A stretch of DNA of 64,000 nucleotides from Nodularia sp. NIES-3585 (GCF_002218065.1 NZ_BDUB01000001.1:5117118-5181117), one strand, 5' to 3'; positions 45,945-55,692 are shown, counted from the first letter of the stretch. Numbers and translations are program-made. Notes: generated from the sequence alone by a model not told the origin.

Positions 45945-47003
45945 ATGACTATGGAAAAACGACTGGGTATTCTTACCAGTGGTGGCGATTGTCCGGGACT
46001 AAATACTGTAATTCGGGCAGTTGTAAATCATGCTACTCTCGCCTATAACTGGCAGGTAGTGGGTATTCCTTATGCAACCAGAGGACTTTTAGAAAGAAAG
46101 ACTATTCCTCTGGGCATACATAGTCTAGACCTCCGTGGGATTGACCCTTTACTGAATATGGGAGGGACGATTCTTGGTAGTATTAATAAAGGGGATACTC
46201 TGGCTCATGCTGAGGAAATTATTGCTGGCTATCAAGCTTTAGAATTAGATGCTTTGATTGGGATTGGTGGCGATGGGAGTTTAGCAATTCTTACTCAACT
46301 CCAAAGTTTAGGAAATTGGCAGTTTGTGGCGATTCCCAAAACAATTGATAATGATGTCGGTCAGACAGAACGAGTTGTGGGCTTTGATACTGCGGTAAAT
46401 ACCATTGTTGATGCTCTCAATCGTTTGACATTTACAGCTGCTAGTCACGATCGCGTCATGATTGTGGAAGTCATGGGACGCAAAGCCGGTCATTTAGCAC
46501 TACACTCTGGGATTGCAGGGGGTGCAGATGTGATTTTGATTCCCGAAATTCCCTATTCAATACAAGGTGTGTGTGAACATTTAGCAGAATTGCGCGATCG
46601 CTGGGGACGTAGATTTGCCATTATAGTGGTGGCAGAAGGCGCTCAAATAGCAATAGATTCATCCACCGATCCATCTTGTGAACGGCCATCCTGTGGTATG
46701 GGTCAATATATCGCCGATGAGATTCGCCATTGTAGCCGCGATCAAATTGATATCCGGGTTTCCGTTTTAGGACATATTCAACGCGGTGGTATACCCTCAG
46801 CTTTAGACCGTTTAATCGCCACAGCCTTTGGTAAAGCTGCGGTAGATTTGTTAGCGACTGGACAATCTGCACAGATGGTAGCTTGGCAAAATGGACAAGT
46901 TGTTGCAGTTCCTTTATCAGCAGTTTTAGCTTCCAGTCCATGTCTTGTAGATCCGGATAACTTCTTAGTCCAAACTGCGCGATCGCTAAACACATACATA
47001 TAA
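45945..47003 (+). CDS. pfkA: 6-phosphofructokinase
   Basis: Phosphorylates fructose-6-phosphate to the 1,6-bisphosphate, the committed glycolytic step. The 352-residue protein opens LGILTSGGDCPGLNTVIRAV. The phosphate-donor site reads IGGDGSLAI, with Gly after Asp as in ATP-dependent enzymes, while the later PKTIDNDVGQTERVVGFDTA carries Lys where E. coli has Gly, a residue more common in the PPi-type and long-chain groups. I therefore expect an ATP-using member of the mixed clade. The start at ATG 45945 has AGAGGTG upstream; ATG 45951 is an alternative. It is divergent from the hox operon. Confidence 0.93.
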   Translation: MTMEKRLGILTSGGDCPGLNTVIRAVVNHATLAYNWQVVGIPYATRGLLERKTIPLGIHSLDLRGIDPLLNMGGTILGSINKGDTLAHAEEIIAGYQALELDALIGIGGDGSLAILTQLQSLGNWQFVAIPKTIDNDVGQTERVVGFDTAVNTIVDALNRLTFTAASHDRVMIVEVMGRKAGHLALHSGIAGGADVILIPEIPYSIQGVCEHLAELRDRWGRRFAIIVVAEGAQIAIDSSTDPSCERPSCGMGQYIADEIRHCSRDQIDIRVSVLGHIQRGGIPSALDRLIATAFGKAAVDLLATGQSAQMVAWQNGQVVAVPLSAVLASSPCLVDPDNFLVQTARSLNTYI

Positions 47004-47055
47004 GAATTACTTCCTCTCCTCCTCTGCGCCTGGTGCGCCTGGTGCGTGAGTTAAA

Positions 47056-48087
47056 TCACCCAAAATAATACGATGTATCCTGAATAGAAGACCATTCGGG
47101 TTTATAAGTTGCAAGCGATCGCATATACTGAGCGCGTTCAAAAGCGCTAGGATTAGGGCAAGACCTTTGGCTCATACACCCCTGCATTTGCTGTATTGAT
47201 TCATATTCGTGTTTTTCCATCCATTGGCGCATTTCCTGCTCAATAACTCGAATGTGGTTGATTCCATGTCGTAGTAGTACCGAGCAAAGTAGCGTAACTT
47301 TCGCCCCCGCCATCACCATTTTTAACGCATCTTCCCCCCCGTGAATACCGCTAGTAGCTGCCAAATCAGCCTGAATGCGTCCATAGAGAATGGCAATCCA
47401 TCGCAACGGTAATCGCATAGAATGCGGTGTACTTAACAGCACATTAGGCTCAACATCCAGAAGATCGAGATTAATATCCGGTTGATAAAAGCGATTAAAC
47501 AGAACCAAAGCATCAGCACCAGCATCATCTAAACGTTTAGCCATATTTGCCATATTGGTGAAATACGGGCTGAGTTTGACTGCTACAGGCATAGTTACTA
47601 CTGATTTGACTGCATGGAGAATATCAATATAAGTCTGTTCAATTTCATGACTCGTTAGTTCCATATCAGTAGGAACATAGTAAATATTTAACTCCAGTGC
47701 ATCTGCTCCCGCTTGCTGAATTTCCTGAGCATAGTTTGTCCATCCACCCACAGAAGACCCATTCAGACTAGCAATAATGGGAATATTTACCTTCTGCTTC
47801 GCCTTGTGAATATGGTCTAAATAAGTTTCGGTACCGACTCGAAAACTAGCCGAGTCAGGGAAATAAGTTAAAGCTTCTGGAAAACTTTCAGTTCCTTGAG
47901 TCAGATGATGGTTAAGTTCAAAACGTTCTAAGCGCAATTGTTCCTCAAATAACGAATGCATCACAACTGCGGCTGCACCTGCGTCTTCCAGACGCTGAAT
48001 ATTATCAATATCCTCAGACAAAGGCGATGCAGAAGCAACAAGAGGCGATCGCAACTTAATTCCCAGATAAACTGTACTCAAATCCAT
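47056..48087 (-). CDS. Dihydroorotate dehydrogenase-like flavoprotein
   Basis: A TIM-barrel FMN protein of the DHOD superfamily, about 343 residues. The recognisable pieces are LGIKLRSPLVASASPLS near the N-terminus, IIASLNGSSVGGWTNYAQEI, LELNIYYVPTD and MPVAVKLSPYFTN. The usual C-terminal FMN phosphate site reads TSGIHGGEDALKMVMAGA. A separate true pyrD lies at 11087, so this is probably not the main pyrimidine enzyme. Its position just after nifJ on the same strand suggests a redox partner role, which is inference. Three ATG codons in a row at 48093, 48090 and 48087 follow AGGAG; I take the last. Confidence 0.85.
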   Translation of the reverse strand: MDLSTVYLGIKLRSPLVASASPLSEDIDNIQRLEDAGAAAVVMHSLFEEQLRLERFELNHHLTQGTESFPEALTYFPDSASFRVGTETYLDHIHKAKQKVNIPIIASLNGSSVGGWTNYAQEIQQAGADALELNIYYVPTDMELTSHEIEQTYIDILHAVKSVVTMPVAVKLSPYFTNMANMAKRLDDAGADALVLFNRFYQPDINLDLLDVEPNVLLSTPHSMRLPLRWIAILYGRIQADLAATSGIHGGEDALKMVMAGAKVTLLCSVLLRHGINHIRVIEQEMRQWMEKHEYESIQQMQGCMSQRSCPNPSAFERAQYMRSLATYKPEWSSIQDTSYYFG

Positions 48088-48202
48088 CATCATTGCTCCT
48101 ACTCTCAATCTTAAACTTCTTCCTTAGCGCTCTTTGTGTCCTTCTCCCAAGGGGAGACGCTAACGCGAATGTGGTTCGTTCATTCGTTCCTTCCTTCATC
48201 CG

Positions 48203-51200
48203 TCAATTAATTTTTGACAGATTAGCAGCAGCCAAATATTGATACAACCGCCAACGATTTTTCACATCAACTTGAGCCTCCTTCAGTAACTCCTGCGCCA
48301 CCGTCTCATTACTCTTAGTCAACATTTTGAAACGGTTTTCCAAATACATATATTCATCTAGCGGTAACTTTGGTGTGCGCGAATCAACTTGTAGAGGGTT
48401 TTCCCCTTGCTGAATCCGGTCAGGATTGAACCGATACAGCAACCATTGACCAGAATCCACCGCAGCTTTTTGATTTTGCATCGCCGTACTCATATTGATC
48501 CCGTGGGCAATACAATGACTGTAGGCAATAATTAGCGATGGACCCTCATAAGCCTCAGCTTCTAAAAATGCCTTCAGAGTGTGTTCATCCCGTGCGCCCA
48601 TTGCGACACTAGCAATATAGATATTGCCGTAAGTCATCGCCATTAAACCCAAATCCTTTTTAGGTGCGGCTTTACCCCCAGCCGCAAATTTGGCTACAGC
48701 AGCTTTGGGTGTAGCTTTAGACATTTGCCCACCTGTATTAGAATAAACCTCAGTATCGAGAATCAGAACATTAACATTGTGTCCACTGGCTAAGACATGA
48801 TCTAGTCCCCCAAAGCCGATATCATAACCCCAGCCATCACCACCGATAATCCAGACACTCTTTTTCACCAAGTAATCCGCAATCGATATTAAATTTTGGA
48901 TTTGGGATTTCAGATGAGGTTCAGGAGTCGAAATTTCATCTAGTCGTTTTTTCAGCAATGCGACTCTTTCCCGTTGTTCCCAAATATCAGCTTCAGATTT
49001 TTGTTCAGCATTGAGAATACTATTTACCAGTTCCTCACCCACATCTGTGGCTAGTTTTTGGAGTAATTCAGCTGCAAATTCAGCTTGTTTATCAATGGAA
49101 ATCCGAAAACCCAGACCAAATTCAGCGTTATCTTCAAATAACGAATTTGACCAAGCAGGTCCGCGTCCGGTGCTATTATGCGTCCAAGGTGTAGTCGGTA
49201 AATTACCGCCATAGATAGAAGAACAACCAGTGGCGTTGGCAACTATCATGCGATCGCCAAATAACTGCGTGGCTAACTTAATATAAGGTGTCTCGCCACA
49301 ACCAGCGCAAGCCCCCGAAAACTCAAACAATGGTTCCTGCATTTGCTGCTGGTTAATATGAGTCAGTTTCAAATCCAGTCTATCGGGATTGGGAAGACTC
49401 AAAAAGAAATCCCAATTTTCCCGTTCTTGTTCACGCAATGGCCGTTGCGGTGCCATGTTAATGGCTTTCAGCCGTGGTTCTGATTTATTCTTCGCCGGAC
49501 AAACATCTACGCAAATACCACAACCACTACAATCTTCTGCTGCCACTTGGATGGTGGATCTCAACCCTTGCCAATCATGGTCTTTGGCATTAGCACTTTT
49601 AAACGTAGCCGGGGCATTTTCTAACTGCTGCGGTTCGTAAACTTTACTACGAATCACACTGTGAGGGCATACCATCACGCACTTACCACACTGAATGCAA
49701 ACATCTGTATCCCAAACAGGTATTTCCTGGGCAATGTTGCGCTTTTCCCATTTCGCCGTCCCGGTGGGATAAGTACCGTCTACAGGTAAAGCACTCACTG
49801 GGAGTTCATCACCTTGACGGGCGATCATTTTAGCTAGATTGGGGAATGGGGACTGGGGAATGGGAGAAGGTACAGGGGTTGGGGTTGGGGACTGGGGAAT
49901 GGAAACTGAGTAGAGATTTTCTAATGTGGTATCGACAGCTTTCAGGTTCATCTGCACAATTTCATCGCCTTTCTTGCCGTAAGTCTGGCGGATGGATTTT
50001 TTAATTTGTGCGATCGCTTCTTCTCGTGGTAAGACACCGGATAAGGCGAAAAAGCAAACTTGCATCACCGTGTTGATTCTGCCAGCCATACCTGCTTGAC
50101 GAGCGACTTGATCAGCATTAATTACATAAAATTTCAGCCGCTTGTGAATAATTTGCTCTTGTACTGATGACGGTAGATGATGCCAAACTTGATCTGGTTC
50201 ATAAGATGAATTGACTAAGAATTTACCACCTGTTATAATTTCTTTCATAATGGGAAACTTATGCAAAAATTCCCATTGATGACAGGCAACACAATTCGCT
50301 TTACTGATTAAATAAGTTGAGCGAATTAATTGTGAACCAAAGCGTAGGTGAGAAACTGTAACAGAACCTGATTTTTTGGAATCGTAGACAAAATATCCTT
50401 GAGCGTAATTATTTGTTTCCTCGCCAATAATTTTGATAGAATTTTTATTAGCACCCACTGTCCCATCTGCACCCAAACCATAGAAGATTGCTCTCACTAT
50501 GTTGTCTGCTTCAATGCTAAATTCGGGATCATAATTTAAGCTGGTGTGGGTGACATCATCGTTAATACCGATAGTAAAATGATTTTTTGGTTCAGCCGCA
50601 GCTAGGTTATCAAACACAGCTTTAACCATCGCTGGCGTGAATTCTTTAGAAGCTAAACCGTAACGACCACCAACAATTAATTTTAAATTAGAAATTGGGG
50701 ATTTAGCATTAACTTCATGAATTGCAGCTACTACATCTAAATATAATGGTTCACCAGATGCGCCTGGTTCCTTGGTGCGGTCTAAAACAGCAATACTGCG
50801 GGTAGTTTCTGGCAAAGTAGCCACAAACCGCCTAGTATCAAATGGGCGATATAGCCGGACTTTCAAAACCCCTACTTTCTCACCACAGGCGTTGAGATAA
50901 TCCACTGTTTCATGTACAGTTTCGCAGCCAGAACCCATCAGCACAATCACCCTTTCTGCTGTTGCATCACCGTGATATTCAAATAATTGGTATTGTCGCC
51001 CAGTCATCGCCGCAAATTCATCCATTACTGTCTGGGTGATATCGGGACAAGCTAAATAGTAAGGATTGACAGTTTCTCTAGCTTGGAAATAGACATCAGG
51101 GTTTTGTGATGTACCGCGCAAAACTGGTTTATCGGGGGTAAGGGCGCGTGAACGATGGGCGAATACTAATTCATCGGGAATAAATTCTTGTAAATTATCT

Positions 51201-51766
51201 GCTGTTAAAATTTCTATCTTATTAATTTCGTGAGAAGTCCGAAAGCCATCAAAAAAGTGTAAAAACGGCACTCGTGATGCCAAAGTAGCCCTAGTTGCGA
51301 TTAAAGAAAAGTCTTGTGCTTCCTGCACCGATGCAGCACACAACATCGCAAAACCAGTCCCACGGGTGGACATCACATCACTGTGGTCGCCGAAAATAGA
51401 CAGAGCAGAAGCCGCAAGCGATCGCGCCGCTATATGAAATACTGTAGGTGTAAGTTCTCCAGCAATTTTGTACATATTTGGGATCATCAACAATAATCCC
51501 TGAGAGGCTGTAAAAGTAGTTGTCAGTGAACCAGTTTGCAAAGCACCATGAACAGCACCAGCCACACCTCCCTCACTCTGCATTTCCACCACAGAAGGAA
51601 CAGTACCCCAAATATTGCCTTTAACTTCACTAGCCCAAGTATCCGCCCACTCAGCCATCGGAGAACAAGGAGTAATAGGATAAATCACAATAACTTCATT
51701 GAGTCGATAAACCACTTGGGCAACAGCCTGATTACCGTCTATAGTTGCAAAGTTTTTATTGTTCAT
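48203..51766 (-). CDS. nifJ: Pyruvate:ferredoxin/flavodoxin oxidoreductase
   Basis: NifJ oxidises pyruvate with CoA to acetyl-CoA, CO2 and reduced ferredoxin or flavodoxin, using thiamine diphosphate and three [4Fe-4S] clusters. The 1187-residue single-chain enzyme begins NKNFATIDGNQAVAQVVYRL. The two ferredoxin-type motifs are CIQCGKCVMVCPHSV and CSGCGICVDVCPAKN, and the TPP region is GGDGWGYDIGFGGLDH with SNTGGQMSKATP. Start ATG 51766 is chosen because the longer frame from 51856 carries 30 residues with no family match. About 18 Pro-rich residues (PTPTPVPSPIPQSPF) before the ferredoxin domain come from a heptamer repeat. In a heterocystous strain it can serve fermentation or nitrogenase. 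Confidence 0.96.
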   Translation of the reverse strand: MNNKNFATIDGNQAVAQVVYRLNEVIVIYPITPCSPMAEWADTWASEVKGNIWGTVPSVVEMQSEGGVAGAVHGALQTGSLTTTFTASQGLLLMIPNMYKIAGELTPTVFHIAARSLAASALSIFGDHSDVMSTRGTGFAMLCAASVQEAQDFSLIATRATLASRVPFLHFFDGFRTSHEINKIEILTADNLQEFIPDELVFAHRSRALTPDKPVLRGTSQNPDVYFQARETVNPYYLACPDITQTVMDEFAAMTGRQYQLFEYHGDATAERVIVLMGSGCETVHETVDYLNACGEKVGVLKVRLYRPFDTRRFVATLPETTRSIAVLDRTKEPGASGEPLYLDVVAAIHEVNAKSPISNLKLIVGGRYGLASKEFTPAMVKAVFDNLAAAEPKNHFTIGINDDVTHTSLNYDPEFSIEADNIVRAIFYGLGADGTVGANKNSIKIIGEETNNYAQGYFVYDSKKSGSVTVSHLRFGSQLIRSTYLISKANCVACHQWEFLHKFPIMKEIITGGKFLVNSSYEPDQVWHHLPSSVQEQIIHKRLKFYVINADQVARQAGMAGRINTVMQVCFFALSGVLPREEAIAQIKKSIRQTYGKKGDEIVQMNLKAVDTTLENLYSVSIPQSPTPTPVPSPIPQSPFPNLAKMIARQGDELPVSALPVDGTYPTGTAKWEKRNIAQEIPVWDTDVCIQCGKCVMVCPHSVIRSKVYEPQQLENAPATFKSANAKDHDWQGLRSTIQVAAEDCSGCGICVDVCPAKNKSEPRLKAINMAPQRPLREQERENWDFFLSLPNPDRLDLKLTHINQQQMQEPLFEFSGACAGCGETPYIKLATQLFGDRMIVANATGCSSIYGGNLPTTPWTHNSTGRGPAWSNSLFEDNAEFGLGFRISIDKQAEFAAELLQKLATDVGEELVNSILNAEQKSEADIWEQRERVALLKKRLDEISTPEPHLKSQIQNLISIADYLVKKSVWIIGGDGWGYDIGFGGLDHVLASGHNVNVLILDTEVYSNTGGQMSKATPKAAVAKFAAGGKAAPKKDLGLMAMTYGNIYIASVAMGARDEHTLKAFLEAEAYEGPSLIIAYSHCIAHGINMSTAMQNQKAAVDSGQWLLYRFNPDRIQQGENPLQVDSRTPKLPLDEYMYLENRFKMLTKSNETVAQELLKEAQVDVKNRWRLYQYLAAANLSKIN
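49840..49902. repeat. Heptanucleotide array inside nifJ
   Basis: GGGGAATGGGGACTGGGGAA, GGGGTTGGGGTT and GGGGACTGGGGAATGG are seven-base and related units within the coding sequence. They stay in frame and code a Ser-Pro-Thr-Pro linker between the two halves of the enzyme. The same heptamer type occurs outside genes at 36668-36726. Confidence 0.85.
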
Positions 51767-52178
51767 TTCTGCCACCGATAAAAGCCTAAGTGCTGGCAAT
51801 GAATAAACTGAATCTACCCTTGATTTTAAATCAGGTTTCATGTATTTGAACCACATCTGTCGTTAGGGCGCAAAGCCTTACACCCCCACCACGTCGTCGA
51901 TTTACCTGAAAATACCTGTAAATTGAGAAACTTGTGAATAACAGAGAGATTTGTAATTGAAATATTTATTTACACATAATTAATTTGTTCTACAAAACCG
52001 TAAAAAATCACCCATCACCTCACACCAGTGGCAGATGAGTTTAAACAATTAGACATTGTAAATAATTTGATGCAAAAATTGCGCTAAATTTCCTTCTTTC
52101 TTTCCTTCCTTCCTTTGTGTACTTTGCGTCCTTTGCGGTTCGTTTCCAAATAATCCCCGCTTCCCCAACATAGTGTAA

Positions 52179-52769
52179 TTAACGCAAATATTGCACCCGA
52201 AAATCAGCCAACAAAACAAAACCCTCAACCCGACAATCCAAACCTTGTAACCAAAGAACCAACTCATGATTACTATTGTGATACAGAGTATAATCCAAAT
52301 CATCTTGAACAAAATTCATTTGATTAACTGGATTAAAAATCTGCGTTTCAATATTTTGCTCAAAGCGTTTATCCAACAAATTTTGTAGTATTATAGCCTT
52401 AGCCCTGGCCACCGCAAAATTCAAGATATTAGTATTACCATTTATAGCCTGCTGCAACTGGTCAATATTCTTATATTTTCGTCTGCCCAAAGTTCCCTGA
52501 GTCGGAAACAGCAGCGCTGCAAAGCCACTACCCAAATCTTGCTGATTCAACGCAAAATAACGCCAATCACCATAAGCATACTGAATGAAACCATCAGCAC
52601 CATCAGGCAAAACCAATCTCGAATGTAAACCTAAATCAACCACATAAACAGTCACTGGCTCCACCGGGTTAACTGGAGGTATGATAACTGCGGGAGAGGC
52701 AATCAAAACCAGTGATATTGAAGCTATTATTGCCAGAATAAACAGAGATATCCGTTGTAAAATCCTCAC
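52179..52769 (-). CDS. DUF2459-like exported protein
   Basis: A 196-residue protein with an N-terminal membrane or signal segment (LFILAIIASISLVLIASPAV). The mature part has VYVVDLGLHSRLVLPDGA, then YAYGDWRYFAL and DYTLYHNSNHELVLWLQGL, which match the DUF2459 pattern as I recall it. The function is unknown. It is probably in the periplasm or anchored to the inner membrane. It is flanked by small degenerate GCGTACCTCTGCGCTACC repeats on its upstream side (about 52806-52823). Confidence 0.75.
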   Translation of the reverse strand: MRILQRISLFILAIIASISLVLIASPAVIIPPVNPVEPVTVYVVDLGLHSRLVLPDGADGFIQYAYGDWRYFALNQQDLGSGFAALLFPTQGTLGRRKYKNIDQLQQAINGNTNILNFAVARAKAIILQNLLDKRFEQNIETQIFNPVNQMNFVQDDLDYTLYHNSNHELVLWLQGLDCRVEGFVLLADFRVQYLR

Positions 52770-52874
52770 TACTACGAACCTTGCTTAAAAACCTCCGAAA
52801 AAACTCTGCGTACCTCTGCGCTACCTCCGCGCCCCTCTGCGTTTAAACAAGATTAAAATGTTCCATAACTAATT

Positions 52875-53669
52875 TTATCTACCTGACTGCAACGAAGCAA
52901 GCGATCGCTTGTTAATTTCCGGCCAATTCACCACGTTCCACCAATTAGTTAAATACTCACCTCGACGGTTGCGATATCTCAGGTAATATGCGTGTTCCCA
53001 GACATCATTACCCATAATCGGATATGCACCATCCATAACTGGGTTATCTTGATTAGCTGTAGTGATTATTTGCAGTTCTCCAGCGGGGTTACGCACGAGC
53101 CATACCCAACCACTACCGAAGCGATCGCCTCCAGCTGCGTTAAACTGTTCTTTAAACTGATCAAAACTGCCAAAAGTTTGGTTAATTTCCGCGGCTATTT
53201 CGTCTGTTGGTTCTCCACCACCGTCAGGACTCATAATTTGCCAAAAAATAGTGTGGTTTAGGTGTCCCCCAGCGTTATTACGTACCTTTGTCCGAATATT
53301 TTCCGGAACCTTATTTAAGTCTCTCAGCAAAGCTTCAACACTGCTTTTTTGCAACTCTGGCTCTTCCTTGAGAGCATCATTTAGGTTATTCACATAACTA
53401 GCATGATGTCCATCATGATGTAATTTCATCGTCTCCGCATCAATAGCTTTTCCTAGCGCCGCATAATCATAAGGCAATGCTGGTAGCTGTGCGGGACTAG
53501 CACTAAGTTCCCCATCAGGAGAAGCTACAGGGGGAAATGTTATAACGATGGGAGTTGCTTGAGGAGATTGTGATTCAGCTACAGGTACTGTTTGACAGGA
53601 AATTAGCACAATTGCCAGCAGCACTCCTGTGAGTATAAAGGCGATTTTTTTTCGGATAAATTTGGACAT
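52875..53669 (-). CDS. sodA: Membrane-anchored Mn/Fe superoxide dismutase
   Basis: Converts superoxide to H2O2 and O2. The 264-residue protein has an N-terminal lipoprotein-like signal ([15 protein letters not shown]) and a Pro/Ser-rich linker ([20 protein letters not shown]) before the enzyme domain that starts [16 protein letters not shown]. Metal ligands are seen in [24 protein letters not shown] and [30 protein letters not shown] and the absence of the Fe-type AAQ...NH pattern favour manganese. Membrane-linked MnSOD is known from Anabaena. The protein would sit in the periplasm or thylakoid lumen side. Confidence 0.93.
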   Translation of the reverse strand: MSKFIRKKIAFILTGVLLAIVLISCQTVPVAESQSPQATPIVITFPPVASPDGELSASPAQLPALPYDYAALGKAIDAETMKLHHDGHHASYVNNLNDALKEEPELQKSSVEALLRDLNKVPENIRTKVRNNAGGHLNHTIFWQIMSPDGGGEPTDEIAAEINQTFGSFDQFKEQFNAAGGDRFGSGWVWLVRNPAGELQIITTANQDNPVMDGAYPIMGNDVWEHAYYLRYRNRRGEYLTNWWNVVNWPEINKRSLASLQSGR

Positions 53670-53745
53670 AACTATTCACACCACTATCAACGTTTGTATG
53701 ATTAAAAAGTTAACTTTTGATCTGATTTAACCAGCATTTTTAACC

Positions 53746-54096
53746 TCATGTTCTGACCAAAGCCAACAGAATAGAATTAACAATCGCTAAAGCAATAGAG
53801 CCAATCAATGCACTCCAAAAACCCCATCTGAGACTAAAACCCGGAACTATAGCAGCAGCCAGAGCAAAAATAATCGCATTCAAAATAAAGAAAAATAGCC
53901 CGAAACTCAGAATGATCGCGGGTAATGTCACTAAACTCAGAATTGGCAGCAAGATTGCATTCAACACTCCAAAAACAGCCGCAGAAATAGCTGCTTTAGC
54001 AAAACTATCAATTTCAATGCCTATAGGTAGTCTAGAAATAATTAAAAAACTGATTGTAGTAACTAACCAAGTGAGAAGCAGATTCAACATTGACAA
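53746..54096 (-). CDS. Phage holin family-like membrane protein (PF04020 type)
   Basis: A 116-residue protein with four membrane helices: LLLTWLVTTISFLIISRL, AISAAVFGVLNAILLPILSL, IILSFGLFFFILNAIIFALA and FWSALIGSIALAIVNSILLA. It matches the small family often called phage holin family 4 (YvlD-like), which is widespread on bacterial chromosomes and not tied to phages. The function is unknown; in Bacillus related genes respond to envelope stress. Its ATG lies at 54096. Next to it is the SOD gene, 76 bases downstream on the same strand. There is no sign of a prophage around it. Confidence 0.85.
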   Translation of the reverse strand: MSMLNLLLTWLVTTISFLIISRLPIGIEIDSFAKAAISAAVFGVLNAILLPILSLVTLPAIILSFGLFFFILNAIIFALAAAIVPGFSLRWGFWSALIGSIALAIVNSILLALVRT

Positions 54097-54746
54097 TTCC
54101 TCAATATGCTTAATTTATGAAAAATCTTTCGACTTTTGGCTTAAAAAAATTAAAACGTAATTTCAACTTTCTATTTCACTAGAATTAAGCTTTTATCCTG
54201 GTCAATTTTAACATAGAATATTCAATCTTTAAGTAGTTTTATTAATATATAACCTTAGATATATAATTGAAAATCATCAACAAAACCATCGACAGATATA
54301 CGTTTAATTTTATTTTGCTAAATATATAATTAAAACATCATCAATATTTCATATCTTTTTGATTAATGAAAAAACAATAATAACTCTATTTTCATTCTTT
54401 CAGGGATTACAAACTGCATTCAAAATATGCTAGATCAAGGTTAAGAGATACTCAGTTATTATTCCAGCCTAAAATTTTCTCTATGCCTATCTGGTATTTT
54501 CTTAAATCACCCTGCAAAATTTTGGGTTTAATTGGGGAAGTTATCATTCTTAAAATTTATCCTTATTTGCTAATTGAAATTTGGAGAAAAGTCTAAGAAA
54601 TCAATAATTAACCGCCGATGTAAACACAAAATGGCTTCTTGCAGGGTACATCTATCAACACCGATGAATTTTTATGGCTACTCTCAAAGCACCAATTAAC
54701 TTAGTATCAAAAATCAATATCTTGTATATAGTTGAGGGTAAAGAAG
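54097..54746. other. AT-rich spacer without gene
   Basis: A divergent 650-base spacer, strongly AT-rich, between the holin-like gene and the small Cys-cluster gene. I see no ORF, no repeat element and no clear RNA. GAGGGTAAAG at about 54734-54743 probably serves as the ribosome site of the gene at 54747. Confidence 0.5.
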
Positions 54747-55136
54747 ATGTCTGTTGAGCCAATTTTGTTAAAAACAATAGTCGAAAATAGCACTTTTTTT
54801 CAGGTTAATCGCAGTGAAGTTAAACAAGAGCAAATGCAACCAGACGGCTTAGATGTGCATGATGTAGCTTTAACTTTATCTCCCATAGCCTTGCTCTTCA
54901 GTTGGGTACTTTTTTTCCTGATTTTGCAAAAAATCCGGACTTTTTTAGACAATAAGATGGTTTTTTCTGTCCAGGGTTTACATAAAGTCCCGTGTAAAAA
55001 CTGTCGCTTTTATTCAAATAATCATTATCTCAAATGTGCCGTACAACCTTCTCTTGTCCTCACTGAAGAAGCAAAGGATTGCCCAGAATATTTACCTAAA
55101 AATGGTAAAATTTCCCCAAAGAACTTCTTTAAATAA
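54747..55136 (+). CDS. Small membrane protein with a four-Cys cluster
   Basis: A 129-residue protein I do not recognise as a named family. It has one central membrane helix, LSPIALLFSWVLFFLILQKI (about residues 44-63), and then a soluble tail with PCKNCRFYSNNHYLKCA and EAKDCPEYLP. The CxxC...C...C arrangement likely binds zinc or another metal. The N-terminal 40 residues are acidic and Gln-rich. The ATG at 54747 follows GAGGGTAAAG; a TTG five codons upstream is less likely. It converges on a protease pseudogene. Confidence 0.75.
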   Translation: MSVEPILLKTIVENSTFFQVNRSEVKQEQMQPDGLDVHDVALTLSPIALLFSWVLFFLILQKIRTFLDNKMVFSVQGLHKVPCKNCRFYSNNHYLKCAVQPSLVLTEEAKDCPEYLPKNGKISPKNFFK

Positions 55137-55173
55137 ACTGTTGATTATTTCCATTTCTATGCTTAACTTATTT

Positions 55174-55659
55174 TTAAGTTACCTGACCAAAATCTCGTTG
55201 TCGCTGCAACCAGTTAGCCAAATCATGGGCAGTAATAATACCCTTGAGTAAATCATTTTGAATCACTAGTACACGGCGGACTCCTGAATCTTGCATTTTT
55301 TGTAAAACTTTAGACATCTGTTCTTCTGGACGGGCAGTAACACCATTTTCTGTAGAAGTCATTGTATCTTTGACAGTGCTATATTTCCATTCTTATCGAG
55401 GAATATCCTTGACCTGATTTAAGGTAATAATGCCTACAGGATGACTGTTTTCTGTGACCGGAAAAGAGTGATAGCGACGACTGAGAAAGTATATATCTAC
55501 TATACCCATGGCAAAATAAGTAGTACTGTCGAATCCTGGATAATTTGTGGGGAATAGACCCACGCTTAAAGTCCAGAGGACGAGGAAGAAAATTAAGAAC
55601 CAAGACAAGTCTACTCGAATTTCAAATCCGAAAATAGAACCAAGACGAAAACCTTGCAT
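55174..55659 (-). pseudogene. Remnant of site-2 protease (M50) with CBS domains
   Basis: The N-terminal piece MQGFRLGSIFGFEIRVDLSW and the following helix fit the start of cyanobacterial M50 zinc metalloprotease (Rip3-like) genes. After TYFAMG the frame jumps to VDIYFLSRRYHSFPVTE, which belongs to the CBS region, so the catalytic HExxH core and much of the protein are missing. Then a TAA follows DIPR, where the family continues with EWKYSTVKDTM. The rest is in the same frame down to QRQRDFGQVT. It is thus an internal deletion plus a nonsense codon in one open frame of 162 codons. Active copies are normally about 370-400 residues. Confidence 0.85.
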
Positions 55660-55692
55660 AATTCGTAATTCGTAATTCGTAATTCGTAATTA
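55659..55692. repeat. TAATTCG heptanucleotide array
   Basis: Four perfect TAATTCG units (55659-55686) followed by TAATTA, immediately upstream of the pseudogene start and overlapping its start codon region. The same heptamer flanks the tandem repeat between hoxU and hoxY. Confidence 0.9.

Noticed and set aside
53746-54096. Holin as evidence for a prophage
   Set aside because: This family is common on bacterial chromosomes, and no phage gene lies nearby.
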